A DNA stretch of 64,000 bases, taken from the NCBI RefSeq assembly GCF_000308655.1, contig NZ_BAGC01000041.1, positions 124,001 to 188,000 on the forward strand. Direction: 5' to 3'. Below are positions 21,310 through 29,112 of the stretch, piece after piece; the first letter of the stretch is position 1; every line of letters starts with the position of its first letter. Source of the DNA: Nocardia niigatensis NBRC 100131 (lineage in GTDB: Bacteria; Actinomycetota; Actinomycetes; Mycobacteriales; Mycobacteriaceae). Below the pieces are notes generated by a model that was given only the letters and a program-made list of their open reading frames with translations, did no database searches and was not told where the DNA came from. The position numbers were made by a program, and so were the translations under genes.

Positions 21310-21810
21310 ATGGCGGGGTTCAGCATGGAACGGGATGCGCAGCGGCTCGACTATCGGCTGATGGCAGGCGGACCGGTACGGTCGATACTGGACCGGGAAC
21401 TGGTCGAGACGACCGCCGGGTGGCTGCAACGCCACGGGTACGACGTCGTGACCGTCGACGCATCATGGCTCATCCCGGCGCATATGTTCCGCGACCTTGG
21501 TTCCGCACTCGGCTATGTCTGCCACGACCGGTGGGAATGCCTGGACGAGGGGCTGGGTGAGCGGGTGCGGGAGGCGCGGGCGAGGTCGGCCGAATTGGCG
21601 ATCGTGCTCACCGATTTCGAGGTGTTCGCTCGCGCCTGCCCCGAGCCGGCGTCGACCCTCCTCGGCCTGATCGCCGGGACAGCCTGGCGGGCAGCACTGT
21701 TCGGTCATCGGGTGATCTGCCTCGTGCACGGGCGACGCGACGTGATCCCTCGGTACCCGACGATGGTCCTGCCTTGGCGCGAGACCATTCCGCCGGCCGA
21801 CTGCGGCTAG
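21310..21810 (+). CDS. Barstar-like protein
   Basis: 166 residues. The central region VVTVDASWLIPAHMFRDLGSALGY then DRWECLDEGLGERV resembles barstar (barnase inhibitor): a strand, the acidic/hydrophobic helix, then a Trp-containing segment where barstars have WDAL/WDCL. Barstar inhibits extracellular-type ribonucleases of the barnase fold. No ribonuclease gene is visible nearby. It has 35-40 extra N-terminal residues compared with the roughly 90-residue classic barstar. It starts 4 bp after a truncated reductase gene, with GAGG upstream, and overlaps the convergent VOC gene by 4 bp. Confidence 0.65.
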   Translation: MAGFSMERDAQRLDYRLMAGGPVRSILDRELVETTAGWLQRHGYDVVTVDASWLIPAHMFRDLGSALGYVCHDRWECLDEGLGERVREARARSAELAIVLTDFEVFARACPEPASTLLGLIAGTAWRAALFGHRVICLVHGRRDVIPRYPTMVLPWRETIPPADCG

Positions 21811-22277
21811 CGAGTTTCGTTGCGTTCCAAGGCTTCCGCGGTCTCTCGGGCGTTGTCGACCGTCAACGGGTTCTCGCTCGGTTCGGTGTGAAATTCGACG
21901 GTGTAGAAGCGGACTTCGTGGCCGTCCGGGTCGTGGAGTTCGGGGAGGATCCAGCCGATGGTGGCGAAGTGGACGCCGGCGTGGGATTCGCCGAGGGCAC
22001 TCAGGTGGGCGGCCAGTGTCTCCATGGCGGGGCGATCGGGGACGCCGATCGAGAAGTAGTCGAATCCGGCTGCGGCGGCGGCCTTTTCGGGATCGAGGCG
22101 GAGGCCGAGCATGGGGCCGCCGGCCGGGTGCTGCAGGGCGACGCCCCTCAGGTCGCCCTGCTCCCGGAATTCGACGCCGACGGTGTAGCCGAGGCGGGTG
22201 CGGTACCAGTCGATGGAGCGGGTCAGATCGGACACGGGGAGTTTGAGGTGATGCACCCCGGCGAGTATGGGGATCAT
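21807..22277 (-). CDS. VOC-superfamily (glyoxalase/bleomycin-resistance fold) protein
   Basis: 156 residues in two beta-alpha-beta-beta-beta halves. The first strand carries a metal-type His (AGVHHLKLPVSDLTRSIDWY), the second half has GVHFATIGW, LHDPDGHEVRFYTVEF with the expected Glu/His region. Such proteins isomerise, cleave or bind small hydrophobic compounds; no specific reaction can be named. It is divergent from a TetR gene across about 70 bp containing TGATGC/GCATCA repeats, and has AAAGGA before its ATG, so it is likely under that repressor. Confidence 0.87.
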   Translation of the reverse strand: MIPILAGVHHLKLPVSDLTRSIDWYRTRLGYTVGVEFREQGDLRGVALQHPAGGPMLGLRLDPEKAAAAAGFDYFSIGVPDRPAMETLAAHLSALGESHAGVHFATIGWILPELHDPDGHEVRFYTVEFHTEPSENPLTVDNARETAEALERNETR

Positions 22278-22306
22278 CGCTGCTATCCTTTGCAGTACCA
22301 GTGTAA

Positions 22307-22319
22307 TGATGCAGCATCA
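22307..22319. promoter_or_regulatory. Probable TetR operator in the VOC/TetR gap
   Basis: A perfect inverted repeat TGATGC, A, GCATCA. A further TGATGC copy lies at 22326-22331, on the same side of a CACTGTAGTG near-palindrome. The whole gap between the divergent starts (22278-22347) is AT-rich relative to its surroundings. Confidence 0.55.
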
Positions 22320-22347
22320 CTGTAGTGATGCAGTAAGGATGCAGCAG

Positions 22348-23004
22348 ATGAGTCCGGGTGTCAAGAAGACCTCCCCGCTCTGGGATGCCCGCAAGGCCGA
22401 GACCGAGCGAAAGATCCTCGACGCCGCACGGCAGCTGTTCATAGCCGACGGGTACGCCGCCACCTCCCTGGCCGCGGTCGCCGAAGCGGCCGAAGTGGGT
22501 TCGCGGACGGTCTATCTGCGCTTCGGGTCCAAGGCGGAATTGCTGAAGCGGACCATCGACGTGGCGATCGTCGGGGACACCCAGGACATCGACCTCGCGC
22601 ACCGCGACTGGCATATCAGGGCGGGCACCGCGCCCACCCTGCACGAGCGGATCACCGCCTACGCGCGCGGCGCCCGCGAACTCATGGAGCGCGCCGCCCC
22701 GCTGATCGCGGCCGCCGTCGCCGCCGAGGCCAGCGAACCGCTCATCGCCGAGGCCGCGCAGGCCGGGCGCGCCGCCACCCAGCAGCACATCGCCGACCTC
22801 TGGCGGCGCATGCACGCGGACGGGATGCTGCACCCGGACGCGGATCTGGACTGGATCATCGCCACCCTCGGCCCGCTCGGCCAGGCCGATACCTACAACC
22901 TCCTGATCCGCACCCTGGGCTGGGATCCGGACGCCTACGAGCAGTGGCTGTCCGGCACCTGGCTGCGCATGGCGACCACACCCTCTACGCTTCCGGAAGC
23001 CTGA
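22348..23004 (+). CDS. TetR/AcrR-family regulator
   Basis: 218 residues. HTH region ILDAARQLFIADGYAATSLA then AEVGSRTVYLRFGSKAELLKRTI, in which the usual YxYFxxK reads YLRFGSK. The ligand domain is helical, with RAAPLIAAAVAAEASEPLI. The ATG at 22348 is chosen because AAGGA sits 8 nt upstream; in-frame starts further up lie inside the operator region. The divergent VOC gene is the probable target. Confidence 0.88.
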   Translation: MSPGVKKTSPLWDARKAETERKILDAARQLFIADGYAATSLAAVAEAAEVGSRTVYLRFGSKAELLKRTIDVAIVGDTQDIDLAHRDWHIRAGTAPTLHERITAYARGARELMERAAPLIAAAVAAEASEPLIAEAAQAGRAATQQHIADLWRRMHADGMLHPDADLDWIIATLGPLGQADTYNLLIRTLGWDPDAYEQWLSGTWLRMATTPSTLPEA

Positions 23005-23031
23005 TCCACGCTCCACGCTTCGAGGAATGCC

Positions 23032-23319
23032 ATGCGGCCCACCCGGCGCTCACTGAGAATCGCCCACCTCATCGGGATCGCCGTCGGCCTGGTGCTGCTG
23101 ACCGCCGGAATCGTTCGGCTGTTCCTGCCGCTGGAATGCCGCGGCCACGCGCTGGAACCCGGGCAGGAGTGCCACGACACCGCCAAAGGCCGGGCGGTGG
23201 TCAGGACCTTCGACGAGCAACGGTCCCTACGGAATTCGACGGACGGATTCCTCATCGTCGGCGGCCTGGTGGTCGCGGCCGGTTCCGCGGTACTGCTGCG
23301 CCGCACCACACGCGCGTAA
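23032..23319 (+). CDS. Small two-helix membrane protein
   Basis: 95 residues, not recognised. Two membrane segments (IAHLIGIAVGLVLLTAGIVRLF, about 9-30, and DGFLIVGGLVVAAGSAVLL, about 71-89) flank a loop of roughly 40 residues with two cysteines (LECRG, ECHD) that could form a disulfide outside the membrane. GAGGAA upstream of the ATG supports the start. It follows the TetR gene by 27 bp and might be co-transcribed. Confidence 0.7.
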   Translation: MRPTRRSLRIAHLIGIAVGLVLLTAGIVRLFLPLECRGHALEPGQECHDTAKGRAVVRTFDEQRSLRNSTDGFLIVGGLVVAAGSAVLLRRTTRA

Positions 23320-23359
23320 CCGCGGCCATTTCGCCAGGATCCGCGGGCACACTGAGGAC

Positions 23360-24364
23360 ATGGATCCTGTCGTCGCGTTGCGGATGATCGCGTTCTTCAA
23401 GGACCGGGCCCGGGAGGATTCCCGGCGGGTGATGGCCTATCGCAATGCCGCCGACATCGTCGAGGGCCTCGACGACGCCGAGCGGGAGCGGCTGGGCCGG
23501 GCCGATGACTGGCAGTCGCTGCCGGGCATCGGGCCGAAGACGGCGGCGGTGATCGCGCAGGCGTGGTCCGGCCGTGAGCCGGATACGCTGGTCCAATTAC
23601 GCACCACGGCAAAGGATCTCGGCGGCGGCGAGGTACGGGCAGCCTTGAAGGGCGACCTGCACGTCCACTCGAACTGGTCGGACGGCTCGGCCTCCATCGT
23701 GGAGATGATGGCCACCGCACAGGCTATCGGTCACGAATACTGTGCCCTCACCGACCATTCCCCCCGCCTGACCGTCGCCAACGGTCTCTCCCCCGACCGC
23801 CTGCGCCGGCAACTCGATGTCATCGACGAGATCCGCGACCGGTTCGCTCCCATGCGCATCCTCACCGGCATCGAGGTCGACATCCTCGACGACGGCGACC
23901 TCGACCAGGAACCCGAGCTCCTCGACCGCCTCGACATCGTGGTCGCCAGCGTCCACTCCAAGCTGAAAATGGACGCCGCCGCCATGACCCGCCGCATGGT
24001 GCGCGCGGTCTCCGGCGGTCGCGCCACCGTCCTCGGCCACTGCACCGGCCGCCTCGTCGAAGGCAACCGCGGCACCCGCCCCGAATCCAAATTCGATGCC
24101 GACCAGGTCTTCTCGGCCTGCCGCGACCACAACGTAGCCGTCGAGATCAACTCCCGCCCCGAACGCCGAGACCCACCCACCCGTCTCCTGAAACAGGCCC
24201 TCGACCTCGGCTGCCACTTCGCCATAGACACCGACGCCCACGCCCCCGGCCAACTCGACTTCCTCGGCTACGGCGCCCAACGCGCCCTGGACAACAGCGT
24301 CCCCACCGACCGCATCATCAACACCTGGCCGACCGAAAAACTGCTGAGCTGGGCGGGGTCATAG
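23360..24364 (+). CDS. PHP-domain phosphoesterase with helix-hairpin-helix N-terminus (PolX C-terminus-like)
   Basis: 334 residues. Residues 1-90 contain an HhH element (LPGIGPKTAAVIAQAW) like that preceding the polymerase palm in PolX enzymes; the palm is absent. From about residue 95 a PHP domain shows the metal-binding pattern DLHVHSNWSDG, LTDHSPRL, GIEVDIL, ASVHSKL, GHCTGR and a final DTDAHAPGQL. PHP domains hydrolyse phosphate esters, including 3'-end processing and histidinol-phosphate. It resembles the stand-alone actinobacterial PolX-PHP proteins. Start ATG with TGAGGA just upstream. Confidence 0.88.
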   Translation: MDPVVALRMIAFFKDRAREDSRRVMAYRNAADIVEGLDDAERERLGRADDWQSLPGIGPKTAAVIAQAWSGREPDTLVQLRTTAKDLGGGEVRAALKGDLHVHSNWSDGSASIVEMMATAQAIGHEYCALTDHSPRLTVANGLSPDRLRRQLDVIDEIRDRFAPMRILTGIEVDILDDGDLDQEPELLDRLDIVVASVHSKLKMDAAAMTRRMVRAVSGGRATVLGHCTGRLVEGNRGTRPESKFDADQVFSACRDHNVAVEINSRPERRDPPTRLLKQALDLGCHFAIDTDAHAPGQLDFLGYGAQRALDNSVPTDRIINTWPTEKLLSWAGS

Positions 24365-24387
24365 CAAGGGCTACATCGGCCCCGCAG

Positions 24388-25545
24388 TCAGCGCGGGCAG
24401 GTCGACCGAAAGGCCTTGTTCGCGAACAGGTCGTCGATCCAGGACGACCACTGGGAGACGACCGCGGCGGGAGCGTCGTGACCGCCGGAGACCGTCAGGT
24501 CGTGGACCGGGGTGCCGAGGGTGCACATCTTGGAGACGGCCGCCGCGGACCAGGCGGTGTCGACCAGCTTGTCGGCGTCGCCCCGGACGATGTAGGTCGG
24601 CAGCGGGGTGACGGATTTCGGCAGGTTGGTGCGGGATTGGAGGTCGATGAAGGGCTGGGCCGCGGCGTCGTCGGCGAAGCGGACTTCGGCGGGAGTCGCC
24701 GCGGCGCCGAGTGCGAGGTCGGCGGGGGTGAGATTGCCGGTGCAGGTGGATTCGAGACGCGGTGCGGCGTCGAGCAGGTCGCCGTGCAGGAGCTGGTCGT
24801 CGCGGTAGCCGGGGGTGGAATAGCGCACCGCGGCAAGCACATACGGGATGATCAGATACTGGTCGGGAGCATTGAGGGCGGCAGACCGGACGGTGTCGAC
24901 CAGCAGGAGTTCCAGGGCGGGCGACAGCAGCACGACGCCGTGCAGGTTCAGGTCGGGCGCATAGGCTTTCGCGGTTTCGGCGGCCGATTCGGCGGCCCGG
25001 CCACCCTGGGAGACGCCGAGGAGAACGGTGTCGGAGGACAGGCGCAGACCCGCGGAACGCGCGGCCCGGACCGAGTCGAGGACGTCGTAACCCGAGGACC
25101 GCGAATCCAGATATGGCGCGTTGCCCGGGCCGTCGAGACCCTGATAGTTGGTCATCACCACAGCTCGATGCCCGGCCAGCAGCTGAGCCACCGTGGGCGC
25201 GGAACCGAAGAGGGTGGGCGAATTCGTAGGGGCACAGGCACTGACGACTCCGGAGGTGCCGTGTGCGAAGGCGATGACGGGCCAGCCACCGGCGGGGGCA
25301 TTGCCGGCGGGCAGGAAGACCGCCCCCGATACCTCGATCGGTTTTCCTTCCGGGGAGGTCGACGTGTAGCGGATGTAGGTGGCCGAGGACATGGCGGCCG
25401 TCAGCGCTGGATCGAGATTGCCGAGTGATCGCTGCGAAACCAGCTTTCCGGGCGAATCCGCCGCCGGCTTGGCCGTGTCGGAGGTGGCGCCACACCCGGT
25501 CAGAAATAGGGCTGCCAGTACCGGGACCACAATCGCTGCTCGCAT
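24388..25545 (-). CDS. Secretory lipase-family lipoprotein
   Basis: 385 residues. Lipoprotein signal: AAIVVPVLAALFLTGC, lipobox LTGC with Cys about 18. The hydrolase core has the oxyanion motif IAFAHGTSG, the nucleophile elbow GVSQGGRA, the Asp in YIVRGDADKLVD and the His in SGGHDAP, the layout of the LIP family of secretory lipases (Candida LIP-like, frequent in Nocardia and mycobacteria). Likely substrates are acylglycerols or other esters at the cell surface. GAAGGAG lies 5 nt before the ATG. Confidence 0.9.
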   Translation of the reverse strand: MRAAIVVPVLAALFLTGCGATSDTAKPAADSPGKLVSQRSLGNLDPALTAAMSSATYIRYTSTSPEGKPIEVSGAVFLPAGNAPAGGWPVIAFAHGTSGVVSACAPTNSPTLFGSAPTVAQLLAGHRAVVMTNYQGLDGPGNAPYLDSRSSGYDVLDSVRAARSAGLRLSSDTVLLGVSQGGRAAESAAETAKAYAPDLNLHGVVLLSPALELLLVDTVRSAALNAPDQYLIIPYVLAAVRYSTPGYRDDQLLHGDLLDAAPRLESTCTGNLTPADLALGAAATPAEVRFADDAAAQPFIDLQSRTNLPKSVTPLPTYIVRGDADKLVDTAWSAAAVSKMCTLGTPVHDLTVSGGHDAPAAVVSQWSSWIDDLFANKAFRSTCPR

Positions 25546-25596
25546 GCCACTCCTTCGGATGGGGGTTCGATGACAGCCGCCTCGATCAACTCGAAT

Positions 25597-26181
25597 CTAG
25601 CTCGCGTGATCGCCGGGGCCGGAGCGGGGCGCGAGCCGAGCCTCGCAGGCGGCCCAGGCGGCCGGTGAGAGGCGGGGCCGCACGCGCGCGAAGAGGTCGT
25701 AGAGCCCGGGCCCGTATTCGGTTGCCAGTTCGGCGTTCTGCGCCAGCACATCCAGCTCATTGGCGACCGTCAGCTCGAGAAATGCCCGGAAGTCCGGCTC
25801 GGCGGGCTCGAATTCGATTCCGGTGAAGCGGTCCCGGAAGCGCACCGGATCCATATCGATACGCGGATAGAGACTTCCGCGATCACAGGAGCCGTACTGA
25901 TAGATCAGCCGCTCGGCCCGCGCGCCGACCAGTTCGACAACCATTGCGCGATCGGATGATTCGACGAGTGAGAGCCCGAATCCGTCGGTGCCGTATACAG
26001 CGTGGGCGAGGCCGGTCAGCTGGAGGTCGCCGTCGTGTCCCCACGCCGCGAGGGCGTCGGCGACCCGCCCCAGGTGGGCGAGCAGTGTCCCGCCCGGATG
26101 ATCGATGGTGTCCGCGCCCCGCTCCCGCAGGAACCGTTCGACACGGTTCCTGCGGGAGGCGAGCGATTCCGGCTCCTTCAC
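25597..26181 (-). CDS. DUF6817-like protein
   Basis: 194 residues. The N-terminal two thirds (FLRERGADTIDHPGGTLLAHL, LTGLAHAVYGTDGFG, ERLIYQYGSCDRGSLYP) match a conserved family I associate with DUF6817, containing HD-like spaced His residues (HPGGTLLAHL, AHAVYGTD); a metal-dependent fold is possible but no activity is known. The remaining 60 residues are helical. GTG at 26181 is the outermost start. A perfect 15-bp stem/7-nt loop hairpin (26122-26158) lies inside codons 8-20. It is 42 bp downstream of the MFS transporter gene and may belong to its transcript. Confidence 0.72.
   Translation of the reverse strand: MKEPESLASRRNRVERFLRERGADTIDHPGGTLLAHLGRVADALAAWGHDGDLQLTGLAHAVYGTDGFGLSLVESSDRAMVVELVGARAERLIYQYGSCDRGSLYPRIDMDPVRFRDRFTGIEFEPAEPDFRAFLELTVANELDVLAQNAELATEYGPGLYDLFARVRPRLSPAAWAACEARLAPRSGPGDHAS
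26122..26158. repeat. Perfect hairpin within the 5' end of the DUF6817-like gene
   Basis: Arms 26122-26136 (CTCCCGCAGGAACCG) and 26144-26158 are exact reverse complements with a 7-nt loop. It lies 23 bases inside the coding region, where it could act on translation or as an attenuator after the upstream MFS gene. Confidence 0.75.
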
Positions 26182-26223
26182 CGGTTCATTGTCGCTCGGG
26201 AACCGGTTCGGCGGCAGGTGCTT

Positions 26224-27681
26224 TCACAGTGCGCGAGCCCGCCGCTGCTGCCGGAACAGGATGGTGGACGCCGCCGAGGCCGCCACCGAGAGAGCGGCGA
26301 GCACCCCGAACGCGAGGTGGTAGCCCGACACCGGAGCCCACTCGGATAACGTTGCCCGCGAGAGGATTACGGCCACCACCGCCACCGCGACGGCGCCGCC
26401 CACCCGCTGCAGGATGTTCACGAAGGCCGTGGCATCGGGCAGTTGCTCGTGCCGGACCGCCGCGTACGCCGCCGAGACCAGTGGCATGGCGCCGACACCG
26501 GTGGCCATGCCCGCCGCGAAGAGCAGGGCCTGGATCAGGATTCCGTTGGCCGCGACCGGCAGGAACGCCAGCGGCAGCACGGCGCACGCGATGGCGAGGT
26601 TGCCGGAGACCGCGACCCGGCCGCCGCCGAACCGGTCGGTCAGCCGCCCGCCCAGCGGCAGCATGATGATGCCGCCGAGGCCATAGCTGAGCAGGTCGAC
26701 GCCGGTGCGGATGAGCCCGGTGCCGTGCAGCACCTGGAAGTACAAGGGCAGCAACACCATCACGCCGAACATGGCCCCGCCCGCGAAGAAGCTCGCGCTG
26801 GTGGCGGCCCGGAAGGCGGGGTTGCCGAACATCCGGATGTCGAGCAGCGGCCGCGTGCCGCGCAGGGCGCGGGTGATGAAGCCGACCAGGCCGGCGAGCC
26901 CGAGCACCACGGGCAGCCACACCGACACCGAGGTCACCGACCCGGTCGTCGCGACCTCGGACAAGCCGTACACGACCGCGGATACGCCGCCGCCCGCGAG
27001 CACCAGCCCGAGCACGTCGAGCGGCTGCGTCGCCGCCCCGCTGGTCCGTGGCAGATACCGCAAACCCAGCGCCAAACCGACGAGTCCGAACGGAATGTTG
27101 ATGAGGAACAACCACCCCCAACTCCAGTGCGCCAGCATGAGCCCGCCGATGGTCGGCCCGATGGCGGGCGCGCCCACGACGGCGATGCCGACCACGCCCA
27201 TGACCCGGCCCATGCGCTGCGGCCCGGCCGCCTGACCCAGGATCGTCTGCCCGGCCGGGATCATCAGTCCCGCCGCGAGCCCCTGCAGGACCCGCATCCC
27301 GATCAGCCAGCCCGCGGCCGGCGCGAACGCGCACGCCGCCGAGGTCACGGTGAAGGCGATGAGCGACCCCATCCACAGCCGGGTCACGCCCACTCGCCGC
27401 GCCAGCCAGCCGCACACGGTCAGCGACACACCGAGGGCCAGCAGATATCCGCTGGCCACCCACTGGATCGTGGCGAGCGACGCGCCCAGATCCGCGCCGA
27501 TGGTGTGCAGCCCGATATTGACCAGCGAGGTGTCCAGCATGCCCATGACCGCGCCGAACACCACCACGCCGGCGGTGCGCCAGACATGCGCGGGAATCTT
27601 CTCCGAATCGGCGGGGGCGGGAGCGCGGGCGGGCACGCCCGCGGCGCCGGATGTCCTGGTGTCCGAACGCATTTGCGCCAT
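26224..27681 (-). CDS. DHA2-family drug:H+ antiporter (EmrB/QacA-like MFS)
   Basis: 485 residues, 14 membrane segments expected. Motif A-like and motif C signatures are present: LDTSLVNIGLHTIGADL in helix 1, WVASGYLLALGVSLTVCGWLARRVG, and APAIGPTIGGLML, the motif C of drug exporters. A GAAGGAGGGG ribosome site lies 5 nt before the ATG. The gene diverges from a MarR repressor over an 86-bp gap with two palindromes, the usual arrangement for ligand-induced efflux. Substrate unknown. Confidence 0.92.
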   Translation of the reverse strand: MAQMRSDTRTSGAAGVPARAPAPADSEKIPAHVWRTAGVVVFGAVMGMLDTSLVNIGLHTIGADLGASLATIQWVASGYLLALGVSLTVCGWLARRVGVTRLWMGSLIAFTVTSAACAFAPAAGWLIGMRVLQGLAAGLMIPAGQTILGQAAGPQRMGRVMGVVGIAVVGAPAIGPTIGGLMLAHWSWGWLFLINIPFGLVGLALGLRYLPRTSGAATQPLDVLGLVLAGGGVSAVVYGLSEVATTGSVTSVSVWLPVVLGLAGLVGFITRALRGTRPLLDIRMFGNPAFRAATSASFFAGGAMFGVMVLLPLYFQVLHGTGLIRTGVDLLSYGLGGIIMLPLGGRLTDRFGGGRVAVSGNLAIACAVLPLAFLPVAANGILIQALLFAAGMATGVGAMPLVSAAYAAVRHEQLPDATAFVNILQRVGGAVAVAVVAVILSRATLSEWAPVSGYHLAFGVLAALSVAASAASTILFRQQRRARAL

Positions 27682-27698
27682 CGGACCCCTCCTTCAAT

Positions 27699-27740
27699 AG
27701 TTGGTGAGCAACTCAATTGCAGAGGTTATCAATGATTGAT
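27699..27740. promoter_or_regulatory. Two palindromes in the MFS/MarR divergent promoter
   Basis: AGTTG-GTGAG-CAACT at 27699-27713 and ATCAAT-G-ATTGAT at 27728-27740. Both are perfect, AT-rich compared with the surroundings, and spaced about 28 bp centre to centre, as expected for MarR dimers at two promoters. Confidence 0.6.
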
Positions 27741-27755
27741 TTCCTCAACAATAGA

Positions 27756-27761
27756 TATAAT
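27756..27761 (+). promoter_or_regulatory. Leaderless -10 hexamer of the MarR gene
   Basis: A consensus TATAAT followed by 6 nt and GTG at 27768. Confidence 0.6.
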
Positions 27762-27767
27762 CCGCGG

Positions 27768-28214
27768 GTGACCGACGAACCGACCGTCCCGGCCGGACCC
27801 CACCCCGCGGGCCTGCTGCGCCACCCCACCTACGCACTGGGCAAGCTGCACAAGGCGATGCACACCCAACTCGGGACGCCGCTGCGCGAACACTGGGTGC
27901 TCACCTATCTCGCCGAACGCAGCGAGATCTCCCAGCAGGAGATGGCCGATGCCATGGAGATCGACCGCAGCGAAGTGGTGCGGCTGATCGACAGCCTCGA
28001 GAAGGCCGGACTGGTCACCCGCAATCGCGATCCGCACGATCGCCGGAAGTACCGTCTGGCAATCACCGCCGCCGGCAATCGGCTTCGCGAGGAGACCGAC
28101 GCGAAGATCTTCGCCGCCACCGATGTACTGCTCGCGCGCCTGACGCCGACGGAAAGGGAAACGCTGCACCGGCTTTCGCTCAAGGCGCTGGGTTTCGACA
28201 CCGGCGAGAGCTGA
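27768..28214 (+). CDS. MarR-family transcriptional repressor
   Basis: 148 residues. Winged helix visible as LREHWVLTYLAERSEISQQ, EMADAMEIDRSEVVRLIDSLEKAGLV and the wing RNRDPHDRRKYRLAIT (DxRxxxL-type). The frame is open up to 27717, but the GTG at 27768 is selected because a perfect TATAAT ends 6 nt before it; there is no Shine-Dalgarno. Divergent from the DHA2 exporter, which it presumably represses. Confidence 0.9.
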   Translation: MTDEPTVPAGPHPAGLLRHPTYALGKLHKAMHTQLGTPLREHWVLTYLAERSEISQQEMADAMEIDRSEVVRLIDSLEKAGLVTRNRDPHDRRKYRLAITAAGNRLREETDAKIFAATDVLLARLTPTERETLHRLSLKALGFDTGES

Positions 28215-28302
28215 CCCGCACGCGGCCGGACGGCCACAGTGCACTGGGCCGCGACCGGTCGGCACTGCGACCCCGATCGCACCTGCGGCTAGGGTTGGGT
28301 CC

Positions 28303-29037
28303 GTGCCTTCCCGCCCCCGGCTACCCCGTTTACCCCAGCTCAACCCGCCGCTGGATGCCCGCCGTGGCTACTCCCAGCAGGAGATCCTCGGTGAATTGCG
28401 TCGGTTGATCCTGGAGGGAAACCTGCCGCCCGGTACCGGTTTGCCGCTGGGCGAGATCGCACGGGAGTTCACCGTCAGCGCGATCCCGGTGCGCGAGTCG
28501 CTGCAGACGCTGATCGGCGAGGGCCTGGTCGAGCACCGGCCCAACTTCGGTTACCAGGTCACCATGCTGACCGCCGACGAGTTGCGCGAGCTGTACATCG
28601 TGCGCGAGCGCCTGGAGTCGGCGGCACTGGCCGCGGCCGTGCACAATGCCACCGAGGCCGATCATCAGCTGGCCCGCGAGATCCACGCCCGGCTCGAGCA
28701 GGCGGTGCTCACCGAGAACGCCGTCGCCTATCACCGCGAGACCCGCAACTTCCACCTCGCCCTGGTGCGCCCGTCGGGCATGCCGCGCGTGGTGCACATG
28801 CTCGAATACGCCTGGAACATCACCGAGCCCGTGCAGCCCATGGTGCATGTGACGACCATGGATAGGGTGGTGTTGCACGCCGACCACAGCAAGCAGTTGC
28901 AGGCCTTCCTGACAAGGGATGCCGATGGTTTGCTAGCGGCCACCGAGGGGCACCACGCCCGCTTGAACGGGGTACTCTCGCACCTGCCCACAGACCGAGG
29001 CCTGTTCGCCGAACCCGCAGGTGAAGAAGATATATAA
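28303..29037 (+). CDS. GntR-family regulator (FCD class), probable regulator of allantoin operon
   Basis: 244 residues. An N-terminal winged helix (YSQQEILGELRRLILEG, PLGEIAREFTVSAIPVRESLQTL, IGEGLVEHRPNFGYQV) precedes an FCD ligand domain with the metal/ligand pattern ExLYIVRERLE, HRETRNFHLALV and H..H in LHADHSKQL, ATEGHHARL. GTG start with AGGG upstream. It lies 75 bp before and co-oriented with the racemase/allantoicase/allantoinase genes, so allantoin or a derivative is the likely effector (inference). Confidence 0.9.
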   Translation: MPSRPRLPRLPQLNPPLDARRGYSQQEILGELRRLILEGNLPPGTGLPLGEIAREFTVSAIPVRESLQTLIGEGLVEHRPNFGYQVTMLTADELRELYIVRERLESAALAAAVHNATEADHQLAREIHARLEQAVLTENAVAYHRETRNFHLALVRPSGMPRVVHMLEYAWNITEPVQPMVHVTTMDRVVLHADHSKQLQAFLTRDADGLLAATEGHHARLNGVLSHLPTDRGLFAEPAGEEDI

Positions 29038-29100
29038 CCCCTGAGCCAGGGGCTTTCGAACATATACGGTTCAGGCAACGCCGGAGCCATTTCTGTTCGA

Positions 29101-29106
29101 TAGCGT
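29101..29106 (+). promoter_or_regulatory. Leaderless -10 hexamer of the allantoin operon
   Basis: TAGCGT followed by 6 nt and ATG at 29113. It implies that the four metabolic genes have a promoter separate from the GntR gene. Confidence 0.4.
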
Positions 29107-29112
29107 GGATCC

